A stretch of DNA of 64,000 nucleotides from Acanthosepion pharaonis (GCA_903632075.3 CAHIKZ030002090.1:3890001-3954000), one strand, 5' to 3'. Numbered from the stretch's first letter, positions 9,581-20,039 are shown. A program made the numbers and translations. Notes: generated by a model not told the origin, from the sequence alone.

Positions 9581-10221
9581 CACAGAAACTCCACGCGTTC
9601 CCACAGCAGTGTTGAACGAAAAATTAAGCTGGTATTACTACATTAGCGATTTAAACGTAACACCCAGCGTCTACATATATAAAAAAAAAATATTCCGATA
9701 CCAAACAGCAGTGACGAACAAGCGATTCGACATCTACGGAATATATAAGTCTGTCCAAATAACATTACGAGAACGATTTCTTACACACCCACACACAGAA
9801 AAAAAACAGTTTGTTCATAAAACAAACTGACAACACAAGAGCCGAAGTACTACTTACGACTCAAGTTTTCGAAAAAAACTATCTAAAATTTTTTTTTATG
9901 TAACTGAGTTGAGTCTCGTGCATAAAATTATTCTCCCCTCAAATTCACTGAGGCGAGTTTTCTCTTTTTTTGTACCTCTATAAAAAAAACAAAAAAACAA
10001 AATAAGTGTGATGAAAATTTATACAATTACGTTAAAATTAACGGAACCACGGAATCTGAAAAAAGCTAAACACATGAGTAGTTTAGTTTAACTAATTTTC
10101 TGTCCATTTGTTTTTTAAAAAAAAAAAAAAAATCTATGAAGATTTTTTTGTGTACCCCCCCGCCCTTGGTACACGGGTTTCAAAGCAACAAAAAATCACT
10201 GTCATTTTTGTTTGTCTAAAT
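9581..10221 (+). other. Leader of the LTR retrotransposon
   Basis: Untranslated internal region between the PBS repeats and the gag start. It is A-rich with several homopolymer runs and no domain in any frame. Confidence 0.6.
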
Positions 10222-11300
10222 ATGGAAGATTTTCAAAAAGTAATCGTCCAAATGCTAAAAGTAGATTTGGATCAGCAACAAAAATCAGAAGAAAGACAAC
10301 AACTATTTTTGGAATTACATAAACAACAAATGGAATTCCAACAAATTACGCTTCAGAATGCGGAACTACAACAGAAACAACTTAAAGAATTACTCGTAAA
10401 TGCATTAAAAGGCTCAAACTCTGAAAAAGATACAATATTCTCCCAGAGAACAATTCAATGGAAAACCTTTGAATACGTACCAGAGAACGACAAAACGTTC
10501 GAGGCTTTTGACAGGCGCTACGAAGATATTTTCAACGTAGACTGTGAACAATGGGCCAGTAAAAAAAAGCTACGTCTACTATTGAGAAAACTGGGAACTA
10601 CAGAACATAGTAGGTTCGTAGACTATCCAAGAAAACCACTGACTTGGATTTTCCAGAGACTATTAATCTCCTATCGGAACTATTCGGGCCTAACACAACC
10701 TTGTTCCACAAACGTTGGAAATGCCTGAACACAGTCAAAGGCAATCAGCAAGATTTTCTAACGTTTGCAGCATCGGTAAACAAGCTCTGTAATGATTTTA
10801 TACTAGCCGAACTGACTGCCGATGATTTCAAGTGCTTAATTTTCGCCCAAGGTCTAGTATCAGCAGAAGACGCCGAAGTCAGACGACGGGTACTGGCCAA
10901 GCTTGGGAAAGAACAAGGATTGACTCTCCAAAAGCTGGCAGAGGACTGTCAAAGAGTAATATCTGTAAAGTGTGACTCAAACACTATCGAGGAATCAGGT
11001 GTGGCTCAGATTAATAAAATCAGAAGCAAGTCTACCTCCTATTCCCCTCATAAAGACACAAGGCAAATCTCATGTCCTAAATTCGGCAGTAACCAAAACC
11101 CAAGTACGTTAAAGAAAACGCCCGGGCCATGTTACCATTGTGGTAAATGGCATTGGATGAAATTCTGTCCAGTTAAGAACAAAAAATATTGCAAAAATTG
11201 CAATAAAAGTGGGCATACTTTAACTCGGTGCTGGTACGCCAACAGAACGAGAAAACCCAAAAATAAAATTAGGCAAGCTCAATCTGACAATATTGTCGAT
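10222..11300 (+). pseudogene. gag: gag of LTR retrotransposon
   Basis: Start taken at ATG 10222 (MEDFQKVIVQMLKVDLDQQQ). The N-terminus is a Gln/Glu-rich coiled coil typical of these Gag proteins. The frame shifts by one base near 10640, after FVDY, and continues as LSELFGPNTTLFHKRWKCLN in the next frame. The nucleocapsid part near 11132-11236 has two zinc knuckles: CYHCGKWHWMKFC (C-X2-C-X3-H-X4-C) and CKNCNKSGHTLTRC (C-X2-C-X4-H-X4-C). Gag packages the element RNA. The single shift is the only clear lesion. Confidence 0.88.
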
Positions 11301-11612
11301 AGGAATTTAAGGAAATATGTAACTGTGGATATTTTCAATAATTCCATTAAATTCCAGCTTAACTCGGGTTCCGATCTTTCAACCATTTTTCAGTACATTT
11401 TGTCGCAAGATACAAAGTATAACGTTCAATTTGGTAAATCTCAAAAAGGAACTCAAACAACAATTTCCCCAGGCTTTTTCTGGCGGCCTTGGGAAATGTA
11501 CTAAAATGAAAGCTAAGTACAAGGTGAAGGACGGTGCACAACCAGTATTCAAAAAGAAACGGAATGTCCCTTTCGCTGCTCTAGACCAAATCAACAAAGA
11601 GTTAGATAGACT
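11301..11612 (+). pseudogene. pol: Protease and N-terminal RT remnant
   Basis: In the downstream gag frame, VTVDIFNNSIKFQLNSGSDL is a retropepsin-like domain whose active-site D(T/S)G reads NSG, so the catalytic aspartate is lost. The frame then shifts, and from 11431 the second frame reads MVNLKKELKQQFPQAFSG and VFKKKRNVPFAALDQINKEL, the region just before the RT palm. Everything from there to the RNase H end is missing. Confidence 0.75.
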
Positions 11613-12308
11613 CATTCCAAAAAATACAGAAGTCTTTGAAGACTCCATCATTGCTACTCTAAGGACAAATTGTGAAATCAAAAACATGATCGCGAGTACC
11701 ATGAGAGAGCTCCCAGTTACTTTGGCCGACATAAAAAGGGAGTCTCGAGAGGATGAATTCATTCAATCAATAAAAAGCAAAATTCTCAACAAAGACCCCA
11801 ATGTGCCTGAAGTTTTCTCCCTTTGCGATGATGTCCTACTATACAATGACCACGTAGTGATTTCAAACAGCCTACAAAGAAAAATCCTCAGGAATTTTCA
11901 CATGGGACATCCGGGGAAGAACCGTACGAAAAGCCTCATGCGCTGTTATGTTTATTGGCCAAACATGGACAAGGACATAGCAGACATGATAGAATCATGC
12001 AAAGGATGCGCGCTTGCAGCAAAAGCTCCAATGACGTGCAACCATGGCCAAACACAGACCATCCATGGCAAAGAATTCATGTCGATTTTGCAGGACCTAT
12101 AGACAACATGTACTATCTCATTGTTGTGGATAGCCACTCAAAATGGCCTGAGGTCCTACAATGCAAAAGACCAGCCACAAACTGCACGATCGGATTTCTA
12201 CACGAGCTATTCGCGCGTTTTGGCGTGGTAGATTGTGTAGTTACAGATAATGGCACTCAATTCACATCAAGTGAATTTAGAGACTTCTGCAAGTCATATG
12301 CGATATAA
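11612..12308 (+). pseudogene. pol: Integrase fragment of LTR retrotransposon
   Basis: Joined in frame to the RT stub near 11612, which marks an internal deletion of the RT/RNase H core. The zinc-binding domain is present (HMGHPGKNRTKSLM, then ESCKGC; HHCC type). After a frameshift near 12060 the core continues with IHVDFAGP (first Asp) and VVTDNGTQFTS (second Asp), and stops at FCKSYAI. The third catalytic residue, Glu, lies beyond the break and is absent. The stop codon is supplied by the joined LTR. Confidence 0.88.
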
Positions 12309-12526
12309 CACTCCGAGAGAAGAGGAGGAAAGAGAGAGAGAGAGAGAGAGAGTATTCTACTACCGTAGTATCAGCCGCGTACGACTACCCATATTGGACA
12401 CTAGCACATAGTAAGCTCCGCTTACACTTACACTATCTTTGTAACCTTTTTGTTTAATATATCTTTCTTACCTCTAATCCATGTTCCGTGTTTTCCTTCC
12501 GTGGTCCCAACTTTGGGTCCACATCA
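12298..12526 (+). repeat. 3' LTR, 5'-truncated
   Basis: Begins inside the LTR at TGCGATATAACACTC, equivalent to position 9231 of the 5' LTR, and lacks the first 56 bp and the polypurine tract. It is joined directly to the integrase core. Ends ACATCA at 12526, followed by the target duplication. Confidence 0.9.
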
Positions 12527-12531
12527 CTTAT

Positions 12532-13205
12532 CATCATGGCGACCTAAAGATAAATGTACGAAATAAACAGAAGAGTGAACTAGTTCGCATCTATAGATTT
12601 GAATCACTCAACGCGAGGAGATAAATATGTTCACTGATCAAGTAATAACCAATAAATAGTTTCAAGCCACTTACGAACACGGAAAACTCAGTGGAGGACA
12701 TAAAGTACCAAATAGGCTACATAACAATCAGTAAATCATTTAGAAATTCACTGCTTGGCGCGAAAATATAAACATTGACAAGAGGAAGGGACCACCCCCC
12801 TACTATTATACGCACTAAGGATAAAATTTACTAAAAACAACTGTTAGAATTTTTGGGTACTATGTACTAGTGAGCCAACCAAAATGAGCTGACTCATTTT
12901 ATAGTTCACCAATAGAAGGGTTAACCAATCAGAAAGATCAAAATATTCAATCTGACGTGTATAAAGACAGCCATTTTGTTTTGTTTTTTTCTCCCAAAAT
13001 ATCTTCACTGCCAACCTCTGATATCGATGACTTAAAGAATTACTTAACAGCTGCTACTTTCTCCGAGTCTTCACTGCCAACCTCTGATATTGAACACATT
13101 ACGTACTTCACTGGATTCTATATTCAAAGACTACGGCAAACATGGTTAACAACAACAACAAAAATAAAAAAAATAACGAAATCAGCACATAAACTACAAT
13201 AAAAT
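12532..13205. other. Unassigned DNA with a short direct repeat
   Basis: 'cttcactgccaacctctgat' occurs at 13004 and 13069, 65 bp apart. TGAGCCAACCAAAATGAGCT at 12871 is partly palindromic. No coding signal. Confidence 0.5.
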
Positions 13206-13208
13206 AAA

Positions 13209-13560
13209 CTAATCAGTCAACAAATAAAAAAATATATATTCAGGCAGCATACCTTCATTTAGACATGTTTCATTGAATAATATAGACACATTATGTCTAT
13301 CTATTTTTATACAGATCAATTCCAGTTCTCTAATCAGTTTCTTGGTGTTAAGTTGAAATTCATTAACGAAAACACCGTAGTTTTTTCTTACCCAAGTACT
13401 TTCGATCTTTTCCAAGATCATCTTTCGGGTAAATTACAACGACAAAATTATTGCAACTGTGATAAAATCTGTATTCCGTTGTATGGGTTATTTTTCTTAA
13501 AAAAACTCGCTAACGAGCGCTGTAATTATGTTAAAATTTTACATTTATTCATTGTATCCT
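13209..13560 (-). mobile_element. Penelope-like fragment, left arm of inverted pair
   Basis: On the minus strand a hammerhead-like motif (CGAAAGA, then GATCTT, GGAA, AAGATC and GAAAGTACTT, about 13428-13395) is followed by a frame ending SILFNETCLNEGMLPEYI. The same ending (FNEMCINEGLLPKYT) is encoded near 43.86 kb, which supports a real protein family. It is the inverted copy of 13629-13905. Assignment to Penelope-like elements is inferred from the ribozyme-like motif and inverted arrangement. No RT or GIY-YIG domain is visible. Confidence 0.5.
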
Positions 13561-13628
13561 TATATTGAAACGCTTGTTTTGCAAAATATTCCATAGCTTC
13601 AACGGATAAATATGAAATGTTAAAATAA

Positions 13629-13905
13629 TTAGAGAGCGTTCTCGCGTTTTTCTTTAATAACCATCACAACGGAATGCAGATATTTATCGCAGTAACAATA
13701 AGTTTGTCTTTGTAATTTGGCCCTGAAGATGATCTTGGAAAAGCCGAAAGTACTTGGATTAGAAAAAACTACGGCGCCTTCCTGTATGAATTTCATCTTA
13801 ACATGAAGAAAGTGCTTAGAGAACTTGATAGGATCTGTATAATAATAAACAGACATAATATGCCTATATTATTCAATGAAACAAAAACAGGTACATGTAG
13901 TTACA
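13629..13905 (+). mobile_element. Penelope-like fragment, right arm of inverted pair
   Basis: CTGAAGATGATCTTGGAAAA (13723) and GAAAGTACTT (13746) reproduce the motif of the left arm in opposite orientation. The arms pair over about 270 bp with a spacer of roughly 70-130 bp. The two arms also encode similar peptides when read outward (YPSTFDLF and NPSTFGFS), a consequence of their common origin. Confidence 0.55.
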
Positions 13906-14309
13906 AAAATATGTAAATGTTAACAATTGATCAGTAACTCATATTAAGTAGAGGACTAATGGCATTCAATCAAAAAGCTCATACCAGCCGATGCACGAGA
14001 GACGAGGCAAAAAAGAAGGAAATGACGGATAAAATTCTACACTGAATGAAAGTGAGACAACAGTGGCCCAGAACACAGGATGTTAACTAAATATTTTAGA
14101 AATAAATTCAAAGAATTCAAGCAATCAAAAGATCAATAACTTAACGAGAAGCGCACGGAAAAAAAAACTGCAGAACAGAACTAGCCTGTATATAAAATTA
14201 AAGAAAAAGCAGGACAGAAAAACGAGCTCTTTGATATCTAGAGCAGTAATTATTGTATCAGAAGTTGTTTAAGTTCACAATACTTAAGAGATTTTCAGAT
14301 CTCACTATA

Positions 14310-14312
<3 letters not shown>
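13906..14312. other. Unassigned A-rich DNA
   Basis: No recognisable feature. Confidence 0.5.

Positions 14313-14341
<29 letters not shown>
14313..14341. repeat. (TA)n microsatellite
   Basis: About 14 TA units. Confidence 0.95.
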
Positions 14342-14346
<5 letters not shown>

Positions 14347-14504
14347 AGTACAGGGTTGGTACTCATGGGATAAAATTCCAATAACTAAAAACACTATTCT
14401 TGAGAGAGTTCTCAATACGGAGTAGAGTTAATAATATTTATTCAAATTTATAAAAAATGCATGTTATAAAATCCCATTATAACATACATTTGTTATAAAT
14501 TAAA

Positions 14505-14507
14505 TAC

Positions 14508-14545
<38 letters not shown>

Positions 14546-14560
14546 CTCTCTATATATATA
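14505..14560. repeat. (CTAT)n tetranucleotide repeat
   Basis: About 10 CTAT units ending in CT and TA runs. Confidence 0.95.
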
Positions 14561-14762
14561 ATGAATATTTATGTTTTCGGGTGTTGCAGGAAATGCTTGA
14601 AGTTCACAGTTAAATTTTAAAACTTAGTCTATAAAATATGCGTCTTTAAATAATAAAATATATATTCTGTAACAATACAATTATTCTTGGCTGGCTTCTG
14701 ACAAAAGAAGAATCAGGAAACATAGATTTGACCATAAATAAATATTGTAAACTTCAACTATT

Positions 14763-14824
<62 letters not shown>

Positions 14825-15199
14825 GGGTGTGGAGGTTTGTGAAATCGAAGAGTCGATAAAAGAAAAAAAAGGAAAAAGATGTCAGAATATTCATTTCAAG
14901 TTCGACATGTCAGGCGGGTAAAATGCCTGTAATAAAATTCATTTTTGTTATTTAAAAAGAAAGAAAAACTGATAATAATTAAAATTGTAAAATAATGTAC
15001 CAAATGAAATGAAATTAGATGAAAAATAAGGAACAAATAAAATAAATGAAATAAAACGTAATTAAATTAAAAAATGGAAATATTTAATGAAAACTGATTA
15101 AAATTGGATATTGAGCAGGTACAATTTCAGAAGTATTACAATTACGAAACAATAGCAAAATATACATTATATATGCCTGCTATTAACATAAAAGTGATT
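14561..15199. other. Unassigned A-rich DNA with (TA)n at 14768-14822
   Basis: Contains a (TA)27 tract. The rest is A-rich and lacks any recognisable feature. Confidence 0.6.
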
Positions 15200-15704
15200 A
15201 GTATATATATATATATATATGTTTACGAGAAAGAGAGACAAAGTTTGAGAGAGAGAGAGAGAGAGAGAGAATGACAAAGTTTGAGAGAGAGAGACAAAGA
15301 CAAAGTTTGAGAGAGAGAGAGGGGGGGGGAGAGAGAGAGACAAAGTTTGAGAGAGAGAGAGAGGGGTGGGAGAGAAAGAGGTGGGGGAGAGAGAGAGGGG
15401 TGGGAGAGAGAGAGGGGTGGGAGAGAGGTGGGGAGAGAGAGGTGGGAGAGAGAGAGGTGGGAGAGAGAGAGAGGTGGGAGAGAGAGGGGGGGGAGAGAGA
15501 GAGGGGAGAGAGAGAGAGAGGTGGGTGGGAGAGAGGTGGGAGGAGAGAGGGGTGGGGAGAGAGAGAGGGGGAGAGAGAGAGAGGGGTGGGAGAGAGAGGG
15601 GGGAGAGAGAGAGAGAGAGGGGGGGTGAGAGAGAGAGGTGGTGGGAGAGAGAGAGAGGGAGGGAGAGAGAGAGAGAGAGAGAGGTGGGTGGGAGAGATGT
15701 GCGA
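15200..15704. repeat. (TA)n followed by a 450-bp purine-rich (GA/GGTGGGAGA)n tract
   Basis: After a short TA run and a 'gacaaagtttgaga' unit repeated four times, one strand becomes almost purely G and A with periodic GGTGGGAGAGAGAG units. All three plus-strand frames and two minus-strand frames stay open for 90-170 codons only because the repeat lacks stops. The low-complexity products are not genes. Confidence 0.95.
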
Positions 15705-16745
15705 CGGGTAATTCAAAACATTCCGGTCTCGGAATTGAATACATTACTCGATCAGATTATTCTGGATTACCTTCGCCATCGCATCTAAGATGGTGGTGTC
15801 ACCTAGTTATTGGAATTGAGGAGCAGCTCGTAGGTCAGTTTGTGTCTCAACGACACCACCCCAGACCTCCAATGATGCAGTGCTCCAATCTCGTTGGACT
15901 GCAGTCTTAGAACGCAAACAGTAACCGTGGCATTCCCGAAAACATCGATGTTCACAAATGAAGTTGCCTTCTATTCCAAAAATCTGACGATCTAATCTAT
16001 AAAATATATTTTTTTAAATAATATGGAGTCGTGGGAAAAGTTCTTGATAGAAATTAAGATCAAAATCTGACAGTAAAATTATTAATTTATTATAATTTTT
16101 ATACATTAAAAACTTGTTTTTAGTTATGGAAAAATAATTACAAAACAACTTCGGTATTCAATGTCTTAGCAATGTTTAAAATGTTAAGTCCACGAATCAA
16201 ACAGAAGTTAACCCGAGCGAATAAATACTAGTATATTTTTGCTTCACCCCCAAGGAAAATCCGATATATAAATTAGTTTCATGTGAAGATACAAGGTCCT
16301 TTCGTTTGTTCAAGGAGAACAATTTTCAAGTGTCGTGAAAATTGTTACGCTAATCTCAAAAATCCTAATGAACTTTGCACAGTTTCTTTTGTTGTAGCAT
16401 ACCTACGGACGATAATGGTTATGTCCCAATTCGCATAAATACAATAGTAAATACTGTATGTTGGTCTGCAGCTTGAAATTTATTGTGGAATTCACTTGAC
16501 TCGCTTCTAGCAGTGGACTACTACTTCTACGCGCCGCTGGCGAATCTTATATGTGTAGTTCTTGTCCTAAGTATTATCGTTCATTACCACTCTTCGTCTG
16601 ATTATTCTATTCAGCAACTTCCCCTAGGTTAAAACACATTACAAACTGGATTTTAATGTACATCAACCCGTACATCTACTGGAAAATTTAAAATAGAAAA
16701 TTGATAGGTAGGGCTCAACGCTCAACTTCAATAAATCATGACTGA
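15705..16745. other. Unassigned single-copy-looking DNA
   Basis: 15705-15960 is less AT-rich and 15965-16745 is AT-rich. The short open frames show no domain, and nothing elsewhere in the window matches. Confidence 0.5.
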
Positions 16746-16747
16746 AT

Positions 16748-16748
<1 letters not shown>

Positions 16749-16785
<37 letters not shown>

Positions 16786-16846
16786 TTGTAGGTCTGATGA
16801 ATTCGATCGTATTTGCGATTCTAATGTAATAAATTATGACCATGAA

Positions 16847-16890
<44 letters not shown>
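16749..16890. repeat. Two (TA)n tracts
   Basis: TA runs at about 16750-16783 and 16847-16890, separated by 63 bp of ordinary sequence. Confidence 0.95.
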
Positions 16891-16892
<2 letters not shown>

Positions 16893-17025
16893 CTTATACA
16901 GCTTATCATTTTTAAAACAAGGATCATAACATTAATCGAGTAATTTTCAGGTTAATGCACCTTTAAAATTTTGTTAGCGAAGGGATTTCGCCATTTCATA
17001 TCATTAACTTTACTAATCTACTTTA

Positions 17026-17028
<3 letters not shown>

Positions 17029-17090
<62 letters not shown>
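17029..17090. repeat. (TA)n microsatellite
   Basis: About 30 TA units. Confidence 0.97.
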
Positions 17091-17093
<3 letters not shown>

Positions 17094-17405
17094 GTAAGAT
17101 GAGAAAGAATAGCGTACAATTCCAATGTTCGTAAAATTTCCTTTAAAAGAGGGCTCAATACAAAATAGAGCCATATTCTTCATTTTAGGATATTACATCA
17201 AAAACATGTCAAAAACGCTACATAATTGCAGTCGTGTTTCGATGCGAATCAACGCATGCATACCAGTCATTTACCAAAATAAAAAAAAAAGTATTTGGGG
17301 TGCCAAAAATGCTTTTACAAAGTTTGGGGACGGGTTTCTCATATCAAAACAAGGACAAAAGTCCACATAAACATATGTCAGCAAGTGCTTCGTTTTTTTG
17401 ACTTA

Positions 17406-17800
17406 AGTTTGGTTTGGTTTGGTTTGGTTTGGTTTTACGGCATATCAGCCTTAATGGGTTATTTAATGCCGATAATTTTTTTTATCGCTGGTAATACTTT
17501 ATTTTGCTAAACATCTGTTTATGGTAATATTTTTCTTTGAAAAATGTGTTGCTGGTAATTATTTTTTTGCAAAAACGTATTGCTGATAATAATTTTAAAA
17601 AAATGTATTGTTGGTAATAGTTAACCCTAACAGGTGCTACCACCCAGGGTCAGTGTGGACCTGGGAACACCAGCAATTAAGAGGTGGTTCCATGCTCCTC
17701 AAAACCTCCTGATCAGAGGCCTTGCTGTTAGACATAGTTTATCGTCTTACCCAGGACGCGGATTAGTTTATCGTCATACCCAGGACGGGACTTATTAAGT
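17406..17800 (+). repeat. Interspersed mosaic repeat R, copy 1
   Basis: Order: (GGTTT)n, TTAATGGGTTATTTAATGCC, four diverged units of about 40 bp containing 'tattgctggtaataat', CCTAACAGGTGCTACCACC, 'agcaattaagaggtggttcc', and two copies of a 'tatcgtc(t/a)tacccaggac' unit. Copies occur at 54.44-54.80 kb (plus) and 39.85-40.19 kb (minus). Class unknown; there are no terminal repeats or coding frame. Confidence 0.75.
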
Positions 17801-17954
17801 TTGAAGTTTAATGTTGACGCTGTGAAATGTACAATCCAAGATACAATCGAAAAATACTTTTACAGAATTTGGTGGCGAGTTCCTGGTACCGAAACAAGTT
17901 TAAATATTCATATAAACATATATCCAAAATGCCATCGTGTGTGCCTTAACACAG

Positions 17955-18756
17955 CAACTAGATGTCAGCCAGTGCATCACGAACAATGTGAGTAAAATGT
18001 GCTGGAGCCCCATCATGCATAAAGCACATGTGTCTTTACATTAGAAGTGGTACACTCTCTAACAGGTCTGGATATTTGTTTGGCATAAAATCTCTGTTGA
18101 CAGCTCCTGTAAGATGGACTGGGGGAACATATGGACCTACCAGACAGTCACCTACAATTCCATCACACACATTAATCGTAAACTAATGCTGGTGTCAAGC
18201 CGGTATTTTACCATGGGGATTCCGAACTGCACACAAATGTTGGTTACGTAAATTTGTTACTCCATCTTTTCCAAATGTTGCCTCATCCGTAAACAAGGCA
18301 GAAGAGACAAAATGGATCAGCAGTTTGTGCAATCAACCTTCGGTAAATGTTCACCGGTGGTGACTGATCAGAGAGCGAAAGACCCAACACATGTTGCAAA
18401 TGAAACGGACGCAGGTGCTACTCTTGAAGTACCCTCCATGCGGTACTATGAGATGTGCCGCATGCTAGTGCCACTTGACATGGGGTGATACATAGATCGT
18501 CTCTGGCAGCCTGTAAAATGTGATCTTCATGGTCAGGCGTACGAGCGGATCTCGGTTTTCCTCGATCCCCAGTTTGTGGTGCCACGGATTCGGTCTCAGC
18601 AACGCAACGATAAACAGCAGCAAAGGTTGGATACCTCGGCTGCCCTCGATCTGGAAACGCAGTCTGGTACAGCCGTGCAGTCTCGCGTCCATTACCATTC
18701 GCGGGGCCGTATGTAAAAATCATATCTACCTGCTCACGATGTGAATATCCTGCCAT
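17955..18756 (-). pseudogene. Mariner/IS630-type transposase with DUF4817-like N-terminus
   Basis: Starts at ATG 18756 (MAGYSHREQVDMIFTYGPAN). The first 112 codons are open and match the helix-turn-helix N-terminus common to this invertebrate transposase family. After a stop the same gene continues: SALFTDEATFGKDGVTNLRN holds the first catalytic Asp, and CFMHDGAPAHFTHIVRDAL holds the second. CDGIVGDCLVGPYVPPVHL lies between them. The gene breaks off near 17955 before the third acidic residue. At least three stops make it inactive. A 58-bp fragment of the same N-terminus is at 25.07-25.13 kb. Confidence 0.88.
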
Positions 18757-19005
18757 GGTTAAACAGAACTCTTTTCAGATAACTCACTACTCTATATGTT
18801 AAACGATGAAGACAGATTAGCCAGACTAAATACACATGAATGACAAATGTAACCTAGTCTACTTGGCAAGACAGTAAAATCTAGCGTAAACTTTCTTAGT
18901 AACTCAAAAACGAAAGATTTGTGGGCATATGCTCATATGAACTTTTGTCCTTGTTTTATTCTGAGGAATCCGATCCCACAGTTTGTAAAAAAGTATTTTG
19001 ATGCA

Positions 19006-19007
<2 letters not shown>

Positions 19008-19068
<61 letters not shown>
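19008..19068. repeat. (TA)n microsatellite
   Basis: About 30 TA units. Confidence 0.97.
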
Positions 19069-19074
<6 letters not shown>

Positions 19075-19134
19075 CCTGTACAGGATGTGACTTTTCTTCT
19101 CCTAGACTGGATATCAACTGAGTATGCCACTACT

Positions 19135-19215
19135 ATTTAAACCATAGCTGGGATGAGGGATGAAAATAGGATATCTTTCCAAAGAGTATTTATGAGAAAG
19201 TGAATGCAATGAAAC
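19135..19215 (-). mobile_element. SINE family A fragment
   Basis: On the minus strand: 'cattcactttctcataaata', 'ttggaaagatatcc', 'cccagctatgg', the central body of SINE A. Head and tail are missing. Confidence 0.6.
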
Positions 19216-19216
19216 T

Positions 19217-19285
<69 letters not shown>
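19217..19285. repeat. (CA)n-(TA)n microsatellite
   Basis: About 20 CA then about 14 TA units. Confidence 0.97.
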
Positions 19286-19288
<3 letters not shown>

Positions 19289-19535
19289 TCAAAAGGGATG
19301 AACAGACGGGCACGTGTTTCATGTTTTCATGTTTACTTGTTCGAGACGAAAAGAGGTCAAGAGCTCTACATTTCCCGCTGACGTAGCATGGAGACGGGTA
19401 GCAATTGGACTGTTCTGTGACCAATCCGTAACTTACACACCTGTAGATCCTACTATGGACGTGTTCTGACAAGCATATGAATGTGTTAAAGTATATGTGA
19501 CTGTAGGTTAACGCACCACACACACACACACGCGC

Positions 19536-19583
<48 letters not shown>

Positions 19584-20039
19584 TGTAAGTTGTAAACAAT
19601 TGGGACAACACACCTACCACTTGCCATACTTCCAGTAGGGTGCCACAAATATATCGTACTAAAAACGACTGTGAACTCGTGAATAAACTTAGCATATTAC
19701 CACTGAAATTAATATAAATAATAACACAAATTCTATTAATTGATGAATTTTAAATGTTCGCTAAAGTTATACCGATACAATGTATGGTATCTACCGGTGT
19801 GAATTGTAAGTTGCTTTCTGTACAACTTATATAGAAAGATATTACGGTTAGCGTGTGAATATACAGGTAAGTGGTGTGACCTTATGTAGTGTTGACACAG
19901 GTTATCGTATACTGTAGCCTATCTTCATTTGGCGGTAGGCCTAAGTTTTGGGTCGCTGATAGCCTACCGTAATTTTAGGGTCGACCTATACGATAGATAT
20001 ATACTATATACTTGAGTTCGATTGAAAGATAAAGAACAG
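19286..20039. other. Unassigned DNA with (CA)n/(TA)n at 19514-19579
   Basis: Apart from the microsatellite, nothing recognisable. 'ggtaggcctaagtttt' and 'gatagcctaccgt' near 19935-19970 are short inverted complements. Confidence 0.5.

Larger units (their letters stand above)
9170..12531 (+). mobile_element. Ty3/gypsy-type LTR retrotransposon, internally deleted
   Basis: Element body is 9175-12526, flanked by the 5-bp target duplication CTTAT (9170-9174 and 12527-12531). Order: 5' LTR, primer binding site, untranslated leader, gag with two zinc knuckles, protease, the first RT residues, a deletion, integrase zinc finger and half of the catalytic core, truncated 3' LTR. Gag, protease, RT, integrase order and the HVDFAGP core place it in Ty3/gypsy, possibly near the Mag lineage. 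RT active site, RNase H, integrase C-terminus and polypurine tract are missing, so it cannot move by itself. Confidence 0.9.
17283..19005 (-). mobile_element. Mariner-type transposon remnant with inverted flanks
   Basis: 17283-17405 and the reverse complement of 18895-19005 share 'aaaacaaggacaaaagt', 'cata...catatg' and 'tttcgttttt', and act as long degenerate terminal repeats. A third copy of the same terminus is at 17850-17945. Between them lies the transposase pseudogene and, at 17406-17800, a separate repeat. The element is therefore a mosaic: a second terminus was added or the repeat inserted beside one end. Confidence 0.6.

Noticed and set aside
15198..15788. Several overlapping open frames of 90-173 codons in the GA-rich tract
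   Set aside because: They are low-complexity (Arg/Glu/Gly or Ser/Leu/Pro repeats) open on both strands because the repeat contains no stop codons.
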